Source: Candidatus Cloacimonetes bacterium 4572_55 | GTDB lineage: Bacteria > 4572-55 | Assembly (NCBI GenBank): GCA_002084765.1 | Contig: NBMB01000098.1 | Location: 1-5,153 of the forward strand | Direction: 5' to 3' | Length of the DNA stretch: 5,153 nt | Part shown: piece after piece, positions 1-5,123 of the stretch | How the letters are laid out: the number at the start of each line of letters is the position of its first letter | How positions within the stretch are numbered: the first letter of the stretch is position 1 | Translations under genes and position numbers: made by a program | The notes under the pieces: model-generated | What the model was told of the DNA's origin: nothing | Database searches by the model: none | Seen by the model: only the letters and a program-made list of their open reading frames with translations

Positions 1-79
1 TTTGATCACCGCCTTCGTATCCTACGGCGTGGCTGAGTGTGCGGATTAACCCGAGGGTTACATATGAATAGCCGCAGGT
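1..79. other. Left flanking DNA outside element A
   Basis: This is host or older mobile DNA up to the outer edge of the first inverted repeat. A plus-strand frame is open from base 2 to a TAA at 47-49 and would encode a short tail ending VAECAD, possibly the end of an upstream gene, but 15 codons are too few to judge. The stop lies inside a perfect 6-bp dyad with a 2-base centre (TAACCC-GA-GGGTTA, 47-60). No poly-T tract follows, so this is not a convincing terminator; it could equally be an operator. No tRNA end or integrase attachment site is recognisable. Confidence 0.4.
64..79 (+). pseudogene. Possible gene start interrupted by element A
   Basis: An ATG at 64-66 is preceded by GAGGG (53-57) with a 6-base gap, which is good ribosome-binding spacing. 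It reads MNSRR before the coding frame runs into the element A inverted repeat at base 80. Downstream codons belong to the mobile element. The right flank contains a similar start-like stretch (ATATGAATAG followed shortly by CGCAGG), which makes a real gene start slightly more credible. Five codons cannot identify a product, and chance is a serious alternative. Confidence 0.2.
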
Positions 80-102
80 CTGGGGTTTGGACATTTTTTG
101 AT
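80..102 (+). repeat. Element A left terminal inverted repeat (transposase-distal end)
   Basis: The repeat begins CTGGGGTTTGGACA and continues through a T6 tract to GAT. It is the exact reverse complement of 2469-2491 over 23 bases. It lies just beyond the transposase stop codon. The G-rich tip followed by an AT-rich inner part fits a transposase end-binding site with a distinct cleavage tip. Confidence 0.95.
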
Positions 103-118
103 GATATTCAGCCGCGAA

Positions 119-1507
119 TTAAGCCGCTCGAAGCAGAATTCTGTCGGTATCGACATCAAAATCGAAAAGATTATCGATATCCGGGCTGTGGAGCGCATCT
201 TCTCTGAGCTTTGCAAGTAAATCGAGACAGGAAGGACGTTTTGCACTTGTCTTGCGTTGCCATATAGCGGGCTGAAGGTAGTCGTTTGTTCGTTCGGGCC
301 CGAAAGCATTAAGAGATGCAAGTAGTAAATAAGAGTATGAAGCAACCATAAACGCAGGAAGTCGATCGACGGACTTATCGTTCCATACCTGAGCATCAGT
401 GATCCTGATGTCCTGTTTCTCATCCCTGTGATTGACTTCGATCTGCCATCGATCGAAGTAGGTCTGAAGAGCAATGTCCATGGGCAGTTCTGGTTTATCA
501 ATGATCAGGAATGCAGGTTGGCGGTAGTATCTTGGCATGCAGGGGGAAAGTCGGTATGGGGTTGCAGCGATAACGATCAGGCGAAGACGCTTACGTTTTG
601 CGACACGCTGCCATAGAATATTGTCTAACGTCTTATATTTTATCTCCCGTCGTGCCCCGCCGAACCAGACTACCATTTTTTGCCAAGGGATCGACTCATC
701 CTTGCGAACCTGCTCAGGAGTGAATTTTTCTTGGCTATAGACCCTTTTCGGGTGGCCAGGATCATTTGCAGGAAAGCACAGAGATGCATCTTTTCGAGCC
801 CGGACAACCAGGATGATCCGATCGAATACAGCTTGAAACATAGTGCGGTTGCAGAATCCGCCGTCAAGAGCGGCAACAATTGTTTTAGCCTGGGCACCAA
901 TCTGGTCATACATCTGACGGATTTGCTTAAGCTGTTTAACCGTCTTTATGGCCATGCTGTTTTTGCTCTTTTCTTTCTTGTATTCCTCTTTTTGTTCTTC
1001 AGTAGCGTTGCGAGCAGGTTTAGGCGGCAGATCAACGGGCTCAAAAGAGATAGGAATACCTCGGGCCGAAATATCGTGCGTATGGTGTAAGGGCAGCAAA
1101 ACGCAAAACTGCACCCATCTTATACCTTTCATGAAATTTGTATGGAATGGTGGCGACATGGGGTCACGTGTCCATCGGCTTCGTTTAACTTTGCGCCCTC
1201 CACGGCGCGTCCGTGTTTCGTCGCCGGCCAACGGGATGTAATCACCCTCAATATGCTTGAGCGTTTCTGACATCGCAGGGAGGAACAGTTCTCGTGCCTT
1301 CCATTCGGCTCTGGAAAACAGCTTATAATTTGTGCTCCAGTCAACCTGATCACGTCCCTGCACATTGAGAATTCGCGTAACCCATTTGCGCCCCATGCAT
1401 AACAAGGATGCATACATCAGTGATGTTGCGCGATGGGCGCTGCGTTCCTGCTTGAAGATGGGGGTAAGCTGATTGAGTAATTTAGATAGTTCGAGTGTAA
1501 GTTTCAT
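119..1507 (-). CDS. IS4-superfamily DDE transposase of element A
   Basis: This 462-residue protein would cut and join the element ends. The catalytic triad is readable: D96 in LAGDETRTRR, D215 in ALDGGF and E357 in YFDRWQIEVNHRDEK. The last motif satisfies the IS4 signature Y-(2)-R-(3)-E-(6)-K with Y350, R353, E357 and K364. The 142-residue gap between the second D and E allows the beta-strand insertion typical of IS4-like enzymes. Residues 160-184 are a K/E-rich linker, and the N-terminal ~85 residues are probably helical and DNA-binding. The start is supported by AGGAG (1520-1524) twelve bases upstream, inside the end of the druA gene, and only nine bases separate the two genes. The gene therefore appears co-transcribed and probably translationally coupled with druA. 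No frameshift or missing catalytic residue is seen, so the enzyme looks functional. The exact IS subgroup is unresolved. Confidence 0.93.
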   Translation of the reverse strand: MKLTLELSKLLNQLTPIFKQERSAHRATSLMYASLLCMGRKWVTRILNVQGRDQVDWSTNYKLFSRAEWKARELFLPAMSETLKHIEGDYIPLAGDETRTRRGGRKVKRSRWTRDPMSPPFHTNFMKGIRWVQFCVLLPLHHTHDISARGIPISFEPVDLPPKPARNATEEQKEEYKKEKSKNSMAIKTVKQLKQIRQMYDQIGAQAKTIVAALDGGFCNRTMFQAVFDRIILVVRARKDASLCFPANDPGHPKRVYSQEKFTPEQVRKDESIPWQKMVVWFGGARREIKYKTLDNILWQRVAKRKRLRLIVIAATPYRLSPCMPRYYRQPAFLIIDKPELPMDIALQTYFDRWQIEVNHRDEKQDIRITDAQVWNDKSVDRLPAFMVASYSYLLLASLNAFGPERTNDYLQPAIWQRKTSAKRPSCLDLLAKLREDALHSPDIDNLFDFDVDTDRILLRAA

Positions 1508-1516
1508 GATATCAAT

Positions 1517-2395
1517 TTACTCCTGATTAGTAAGGTGCTGCCTGAAGTTCCGCCGGAGCGGATAGGCAAACACAGCTTTTATCGGTGTTTGGATCCTTGT
1601 ATGAACGTCATTGCGAGTACGTCCGGTAGTCTCTCCCAGATATTTCCAGTTAGCGGCTTTATAGCAGGTCCCACGAAAACGATCCAGTTGAACAAATGTT
1701 TCAAGAAGAACAACGGGGTGCGCATATTTTCTGTTCCAGTCATCACAAATCTGTCGCGCGGCCAAAGCAAGAATGTGACTGGCCAGATGAGGTACGCAGA
1801 CCCACGGAGGAATCAGAAAGCGCATATTGTTGGTAATAAGCTCAAGATTGCTACTACGCTGATCAGGAGTCCAGCCAATGAATTGATCTCGGGGCAAGGT
1901 CTTCCAAGCTGCGGCTCCAAACAACAGGACACCCACCGGTCGATCCTGTGTATCCAATGCCAAATAAGATATGTTTTTACCTACTTTCGTGGTGAAGCCG
2001 AGATAGTGATAGCTTTGCAGTAAGGTTTTTAACAGATCTGCTTCATAACCTGAATCAGCTATGCAAAGACGTACTCCATTCAGTTCAGAAAGCTTGCAAT
2101 GGATGGGTGAGGTGTCATGTAGTATTGGCTGGAAAGACCGCCCCCGTAGATGGTTGACACCTGAGCGCCGTTGAGGGGGAAGTTCAATAAGTCCTTTGCG
2201 TTGCAGTTTAAGCAGCATAGTACGGCAGGCCATGTCCTTTATGCGGCCAGCGGCATCACACCAATCCCAAATTTTACACAGTTCACGAGAAAGTCGAGTT
2301 CGATGCCAGCTTGGGTGTGAGCGAACCAGCTCTTCAATCAGGTCCAAATCCTTACCTGTCAGTTTCCTGCCTTGTACAACTAATGATTCATTCAT
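1517..2395 (-). CDS. DruA/DUF4338-family protein, stand-alone, partner of the element A transposase
   Basis: This 292-residue protein belongs to the family named after DruA of the Druantia anti-phage system; its biochemical role is not established. Residues 10-75 resemble a winged-helix module (TRLSRELCKIWDW, then GRIKDMACRTMLLKLQRKGLI and a proline). The core carries family hallmarks: YHYLGF (129-134), RDQFIGW (169-175), NNMRFLI (189-195), HLASHIL (203-209), ETFV (232-235), GTCYKAANW (242-250), YLGETTGRTRND (252-263) and PIKAVFAYPL (271-280). It has no signal peptide or membrane segment, so it should be cytoplasmic. It is the first gene of a two-gene operon inside an insertion sequence, and no DruB-E partner is present. 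I infer a helper or regulator of transposition instead of a defence role. The start sits 7 bases below a near-consensus -10 box, with no Shine-Dalgarno. Confidence 0.9.
   Translation of the reverse strand: MNESLVVQGRKLTGKDLDLIEELVRSHPSWHRTRLSRELCKIWDWCDAAGRIKDMACRTMLLKLQRKGLIELPPQRRSGVNHLRGRSFQPILHDTSPIHCKLSELNGVRLCIADSGYEADLLKTLLQSYHYLGFTTKVGKNISYLALDTQDRPVGVLLFGAAAWKTLPRDQFIGWTPDQRSSNLELITNNMRFLIPPWVCVPHLASHILALAARQICDDWNRKYAHPVVLLETFVQLDRFRGTCYKAANWKYLGETTGRTRNDVHTRIQTPIKAVFAYPLRRNFRQHLTNQE
1520..1524 (-). promoter_or_regulatory. Ribosome binding site of the element A transposase, inside the druA end
   Basis: AGGAG on the minus strand overlaps the last sense codons and stop of druA (CAG GAG TAA). 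It lies 12 bases before the transposase ATG at 1507. Ribosomes finishing druA would expose or feed this site, which supports coupled expression of the two proteins. Confidence 0.65.
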
Positions 2396-2402
2396 GCCCC
2401 GT

Positions 2403-2431
2403 ATTATAATAAGGTGATTTTTGTGAGTCCA
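2403..2431 (-). promoter_or_regulatory. Sigma70-type promoter for the element A operon
   Basis: On the minus strand a perfect TATAAT -10 (2403-2408) lies 17 bases from TGGACT (2426-2431), a four-of-six match to TTGACA. The promoter is inside the element, between the right inverted repeat and druA. The expected transcription start is within one or two bases of the druA ATG, which implies a leaderless message. The homopolymer T7/A6 tract just upstream (2446-2458 on the plus strand) could act as an UP-like or bent segment. Confidence 0.65.
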
Positions 2432-2468
2432 GTTCTAATTGCAGATTTTTTTAAAAAAGTGCTAGTGT

Positions 2469-2491
2469 ATCAAAAAATGTCCAAACCCCAG
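2469..2491 (-). repeat. Element A right terminal inverted repeat (promoter-proximal end)
   Basis: This is an exact 23-base reverse complement of 80-102. Its outer G at 2491 is followed immediately by the first base of the element B repeat at 2492. Confidence 0.95.
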
Positions 2492-2525
2492 CCCAGAGGC
2501 ATGGCCCTGCTTGTGCCCCGTAAAT
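2492..2525 (+). repeat. Element B left terminal inverted repeat
   Basis: The repeat starts CCCAGAGGCATGGCCCTGC and then reads TTGTGCCCCGTA. It matches the reverse complement of 4991-5024 at 32 of 34 positions; the mismatches are at 2511 and 2523. Matching stops at 2491/5025, which fixes the border. The sequence is GC-rich and unrelated to the element A repeat. Confidence 0.93.
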
Positions 2526-2530
2526 ATTGC

Positions 2531-2558
2531 TGGACATAACAAAACATCTTGTTATTTT
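2531..2558 (+). promoter_or_regulatory. Weak candidate promoter for the element B gene
   Basis: TGGACA (2531-2536, five of six to TTGACA) lies 16 bases before TATTTT (2553-2558, four of six to TATAAT). It would start transcription near 2565, within the left arm of the hairpin described below. The -10 is poor and an unusual sigma factor or read-in transcription remains possible. Confidence 0.35.
2536..2555. promoter_or_regulatory. Seven-bp dyad in the candidate promoter spacer
   Basis: ATAACAA (2536-2542) and TTGTTAT (2549-2555) are perfect reverse complements around a 6-base centre. The dyad sits between the candidate -35 and -10 boxes, a suitable place for an operator bound by a dimeric regulator. 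The winged-helix-like N-terminus of the element's own DruA fusion is one speculative candidate. Confidence 0.4.
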
Positions 2559-2560
2559 CA

Positions 2561-2590
2561 TCATCATTATCTCTAGATTATTAATGATGA
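2561..2590 (+). promoter_or_regulatory. Leader hairpin upstream of the element B start codon
   Basis: TCATCATTA (2561-2569) pairs perfectly with TAATGATGA (2582-2590) around a 12-base loop. The same left-arm sequence can instead pair with ATGATGA at 2606-2612, which contains the start codon. The arrangement resembles leaders in IS50 and IS10 that block translation of messages reading in from outside while allowing the native transcript. Confidence 0.45.
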
Positions 2591-2605
2591 AAGAAAACGA
2601 GAACT

Positions 2606-4810
2606 ATGATGAACCTGTTACCCCGTAAAACGATAAGAAAAAATCTGTTAGAACCAAAGAACCTTGATCTGATCAAAAAAGAATTGGATTCAAACCCTAC
2701 TCACTCCATGAATTCATTGGCGAAATATCTATGTTTAACACTTGAATTTATTTCACCTACAGGACAATTACGAACGGCATCCTGCCTTGCGGCACTCAAT
2801 GCGCTTGCAGCCCGTGGAAAGATCGTCCTTCCCACCTCAAGAAAACCAAGGAACTATACATTTACTCCCATGGTTCGGCTACATGCACCCGTAGCTCTTC
2901 CGAATGAGATTCCTGCGACCGTCCGGGAAATGAAAGCGGATCTGAATATTGTTTTAATTACGGAAAATGATGTATATCTCAGAAAAATATGGAACGAGTT
3001 AATCGCAACAGAACATCCTCTTGGTGAATCTCGATTGGCTGGTTATCAAGTGAAATATCTTATCATGTATAAGGAGGGATACATTGGTGCCGCCGCATTC
3101 AGTAGTTCCGCTCTTAATCTAGCATGTCGTGACGAATGGATTACTTGGAATAGCGAGCAAAAAGACCATTATCAATCGCGTGTTCTAAACATGAGTCGTT
3201 TCTTGATCAGAAATGAAGTGAAATGTAAAAACCTTGCTTCGCATCTTCTTTCACGTTTACTCAGGCGATTTAACATTGATTATCAGCAACGTTATGGGAT
3301 TCGCCCCTGGATCGTCGAAACCTTTGTTGACCCACAGCATTATCAAGGAACTTGCTACAAAGCAGGAAACTGGCAGTACCTCGGTCAGACTAAAGGGCGC
3401 GGAAGAAATGACCGTTACGCGCAGTACAAAAAAGGTATTAAAGATATCTATATTTATGTTTTGGAAAAAAACTTTCGATCTATAGCGAACTTTTCAGAAC
3501 CGAAAGATATCTATGCACCCATGGAAATAACAACTGGACTTGGTGCATTGCATTGGGCTCTTCAGGAGTTTGGAGAGATCGAGTTGGGCGATCAACGACT
3601 TTCCGATCGATTGGTTAAAATTGCTTATGACAAGGGAACGAATCCGAGCGCCTCCTACCCTCAAGCAGTTCATGGCGACCGATATGCGATGAAACGATAC
3701 TATGGTTTTTTGTCCAACGACAACGAAGAGATTACTTTCGATCAATTGCTGAGTAAACACAGAGAAAGCACGATAAAAAGAATCGGGTCATGTAATACGG
3801 CAATTGCTATACAGGACACCTGTGACTTAAGCTATCCAGGGTTGAGAAATACAAAGGGCCTTGGAAAAGTGGGGCGAAACAAAGACGGCAACTGTGGGAC
3901 CCCCGGACTGGCTTTGCACTCCACTTATATGGTCGATGACAGCGGATTGCCTCTTGGTATTATTACGGCACAATGCGATGCAAATTCCATTGATGGACTG
4001 CATGGCAAGAATAGAGCCAATACGCCCATAGAAGAAAAGGAAAGCTATAAGTGGCTCGCACACTACAATATGATTTGTGAAACCGCCAGGTATTGTCCTG
4101 AAACACGAATAATAAGCGTCATGGATCGTGAAGCTGATTTGTTTGAACTGTATGAGATTGCGTGTACGAATAAGAAAAAAATGCCTGTAGTAATACGCGC
4201 TAAACATAATAGAAGGTTGGCGAATTCATCATTGAAACTTTTTGAGTTTATGAAGGAAAGTCCCAATGAATTTAAACTGAAGGTCTCTATTCCTCCACAG
4301 CGAGCCAGACCCAAGACTAAAAAGAAGCCGACAAGACCCTATGTTCCAGCACGAGAGGCGACGCTGATCGTGTCCTACGGGGAAGTGACCATAAAACCAT
4401 CGACCAAACCATTGCTCAAGAATCGAGCTTCATTGACTATGAATTTTGTTTATGCGCGGGAGCTCTGCCCCCCTGAAGGGAGCGATAAAATAGAATGGAA
4501 ATTGCTCACAACAATTGATGTCAAATCTGCAGAAACAGCATCTGAATGTATTAAGTATTATAAACTTCGGTGGCGTATAGAGGAGTTTCACCGTGTACTC
4601 AAAAGCGGTTGTGGTGTCGAAAAACATAAACAGGACCATGCCAATAAACTCAAAAGAGTTATTGCTATCGACATGGTGATCGCCTGGAGGATTATGTTGT
4701 TGACGCTACTGGGCAGAGAATGTCCGGAAATGCCGGCTGAAATCATATTTAGCAAATGTGAATTGTTTGTTTTGAGTTTGCTTCAAAAAAAAAGACAGCC
4801 CAAACGTTGA
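2606..4810 (+). CDS. DruA-Tn5/IS50-like transposase fusion of element B (main frame)
   Basis: The main frame gives 734 residues. Residues 18-75 are a winged-helix-like segment and ~110-295 the DruA core (RDEWITW 175-181, NLASHLL 209-215, ETFV 238-241, GTCYKAGNW 248-256, YLGQTKGRGRND 258-269). A short joiner leads at ~310 into a Tn5-like transposase: DNA-binding part with ELGDQRLSDR (326-335), then D404 in IQDTCDLSY, D507 in MDREAD and E659 in YKLRWRIEEFHR. Y652, R655, E659 and K666 satisfy the IS4 Y-R-E-K signature. The frame stops at TGA 4808-4810 just after an A9 run. The expected C-terminus continues in the -1 frame to 4986, giving 793 residues if restored. All catalytic residues are kept, but the region corresponding to the Tn5 dimerisation part is lost without a slip. 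The Shine-Dalgarno is weak (GAG 2599-2601), and ATG 2609 is an alternative start. Confidence 0.9.
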   Translation: MMNLLPRKTIRKNLLEPKNLDLIKKELDSNPTHSMNSLAKYLCLTLEFISPTGQLRTASCLAALNALAARGKIVLPTSRKPRNYTFTPMVRLHAPVALPNEIPATVREMKADLNIVLITENDVYLRKIWNELIATEHPLGESRLAGYQVKYLIMYKEGYIGAAAFSSSALNLACRDEWITWNSEQKDHYQSRVLNMSRFLIRNEVKCKNLASHLLSRLLRRFNIDYQQRYGIRPWIVETFVDPQHYQGTCYKAGNWQYLGQTKGRGRNDRYAQYKKGIKDIYIYVLEKNFRSIANFSEPKDIYAPMEITTGLGALHWALQEFGEIELGDQRLSDRLVKIAYDKGTNPSASYPQAVHGDRYAMKRYYGFLSNDNEEITFDQLLSKHRESTIKRIGSCNTAIAIQDTCDLSYPGLRNTKGLGKVGRNKDGNCGTPGLALHSTYMVDDSGLPLGIITAQCDANSIDGLHGKNRANTPIEEKESYKWLAHYNMICETARYCPETRIISVMDREADLFELYEIACTNKKKMPVVIRAKHNRRLANSSLKLFEFMKESPNEFKLKVSIPPQRARPKTKKKPTRPYVPAREATLIVSYGEVTIKPSTKPLLKNRASLTMNFVYARELCPPEGSDKIEWKLLTTIDVKSAETASECIKYYKLRWRIEEFHRVLKSGCGVEKHKQDHANKLKRVIAIDMVIAWRIMLLTLLGRECPEMPAEIIFSKCELFVLSLLQKKRQPKR
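4785..4793 (+). other. A9 homopolymer at the frame break
   Basis: Nine A follow CTTC in codons 727-730 (CAA AAA AAA AGA). Stepping back one base here, or having a tenth A, joins the main frame to the downstream Tn5-like C-terminus with no stop in between. Sequences of this type support ribosomal -1 slippage on A_AAA_AAA or polymerase slippage, and they are also common sites of sequencing error. The sequence alone cannot separate these explanations. Confidence 0.75.
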
Positions 4811-4986
4811 CCATTAAGAAGGCCGTGGAAACTATTGCTGCGTTAGGTGGATTTAGAATTACAGGATCAGCGAAACATCCGGGATTTGAAGCTTTATGGC
4901 ACGGTTATTATAAACTGTGTGAGGATGTACATATTATCAAATTGGCGTGGAAGTATCTGGGATTGAAAGATAATGAATTTATGTGA
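4792..4986 (+). pseudogene. C-terminal segment of the element B transposase in the -1 frame
   Basis: Read from AAG at 4792 to TGA at 4984-4986, this gives 64 residues that complete the transposase. They include AALGGF and GFEALWHGYYKL, which align with the IS50 transposase C-terminus (IARLGGF and WGALWEGWEAL). It has no start codon or ribosome site of its own, so it is expressed only by frameshifting or by an unbroken allele. In Tn5 transposase the equivalent region carries the helices that pair two monomers in the synaptic complex. A protein ending at 4810 could thus bind and perhaps inhibit without transposing. Whether this is a dead copy, a programmed frameshift or a base-call error is open. 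Confidence 0.85.
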
Positions 4987-4990
4987 CGTA

Positions 4991-5024
4991 ATATACGGGG
5001 CACAGGCAGGGCCATGCCTCTGGG
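4991..5024 (-). repeat. Element B right terminal inverted repeat
   Basis: It ends GGGCCATGCCTCTGGG and is complementary to 2492-2525 at 32 of 34 positions. It begins four bases after the frame-corrected transposase stop, so the coding sequence nearly touches the transposase binding site. Confidence 0.93.
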
Positions 5025-5044
5025 TTCACGACACACCACCCCCA

Positions 5045-5064
5045 TGCACCCCGGATGGGGTGCA
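5045..5064. repeat. Perfect GC-rich hairpin in the right flank
   Basis: TGCACCCC (5045-5052), loop GGAT, GGGGTGCA (5057-5064). It has an uninterrupted 8-bp stem with six G-C pairs. No T tract follows on either strand, so a simple intrinsic terminator is unlikely. It could be a REP-like unit or an mRNA structure ahead of the Shine-Dalgarno at 5077. Confidence 0.6.
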
Positions 5065-5096
5065 GGTATGCGTAACAAGGAGAATGTAAACATGAT

Positions 5097-5123
5097 ATGA
5101 ATAGAAATCGGCGCAGGAAATGA
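5097..5123 (+). CDS. Possible arginine-rich leader peptide
   Basis: An eight-residue frame (MNRNRRRK) lies 14 bases below AAGGAG (5077-5082). An alternative start at 5092, at better spacing, gives only two codons. Its TGA overlaps ATG 5120 of an open frame that runs off the window (MSLISIHF...), an ATGA arrangement typical of coupled translation. Four consecutive-to-near-consecutive arginine codons of different types (AGA, CGG, CGC, AGG) would suit a ribosome-stalling leader. Chance is a real alternative because the frame is so short. Confidence 0.2.
   Translation: MNRNRRRK

Larger units (their letters stand above)
80..2491 (-). mobile_element. Element A: insertion sequence with druA and IS4-superfamily transposase
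   Basis: This 2412-bp element is defined by perfect 23-bp terminal inverted repeats at 80-102 and 2469-2491. The match stops at both outer edges (79/2492) and both inner edges (103/2468), so the borders are sharp. It contains two minus-strand genes that fill nearly all of it: a DruA-family gene next to the right end and a DDE transposase whose stop lies 16 bases from the left repeat. Both genes look intact. No direct target duplication is visible: the bases left of 80 end in GCCGCAGGT, and the bases right of 2491 are the start of element B. The tight packing and operon layout suggest the DruA gene is an integral part of the element, not recent cargo. I cannot assign an ISfinder name. Confidence 0.93.
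2492..5024 (+). mobile_element. Element B: insertion sequence with DruA-Tn5-like transposase fusion
   Basis: This 2533-bp element is bounded by 34-bp imperfect inverted repeats (2492-2525 and 4991-5024, two mismatches). It carries one plus-strand gene that fills almost the whole interior and ends, after frame correction, 4 bases before the right repeat. The left 80 bases hold the repeat, a weak promoter and two dyads. No target duplication is seen: the left neighbour is the tip of element A (AAACCCCAG) and the right neighbour is TTCACGACA, whereas Tn5-type transposases normally make 9-bp duplications. The element is longer than IS50 because of the ~900-bp DruA coding segment. A one-base loss in an A run may have inactivated it. 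Confidence 0.92.

Noticed and set aside
47-60. The TAACCC-GA-GGGTTA dyad as an intrinsic terminator or integron attachment site
   Set aside because: The stem is short, no T tract follows, and the wider structure of an integron attC site is not visible.
70-127. AGCCGC repeated at 70, 110 and 122 as subterminal transposase sites
   Set aside because: One copy is outside the element and another is in coding sequence, the spacing is irregular, and the other end has no equivalent.
428-1241. Plus-strand open frames opposite the element A transposase
   Set aside because: They lie antisense to a gene with a full catalytic triad, show no recognisable motif and are best read as shadows.
1535-2023. A 162-codon plus-strand frame opposite druA
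   Set aside because: The opposite strand carries all conserved DruA blocks over the same bases; this frame has no family features or ribosome site.
2396-2410. Similarity of GCCCCGTATTATA near the druA start to the inner part of the element B repeat (GTGCCCCGTA)
   Set aside because: Only about eight bases match and the context differs; chance is sufficient.
2487-2496. CCCAG-CCCAG at the junction as a 5-bp target duplication
   Set aside because: Each CCCAG belongs to a terminal repeat confirmed by its partner end, so both are element sequence. It is kept only as a possible targeting hint.
1517-4810. A Druantia anti-phage locus, because two DruA-family proteins are present
   Set aside because: No DruB-E gene or large helicase is present, and each DruA sequence lies between terminal inverted repeats with its own transposase.
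4908-5093. A 61-codon minus-strand frame across the right end of element B
   Set aside because: It crosses the transposase C-terminal segment and the inverted repeat, with no motif or ribosome site.
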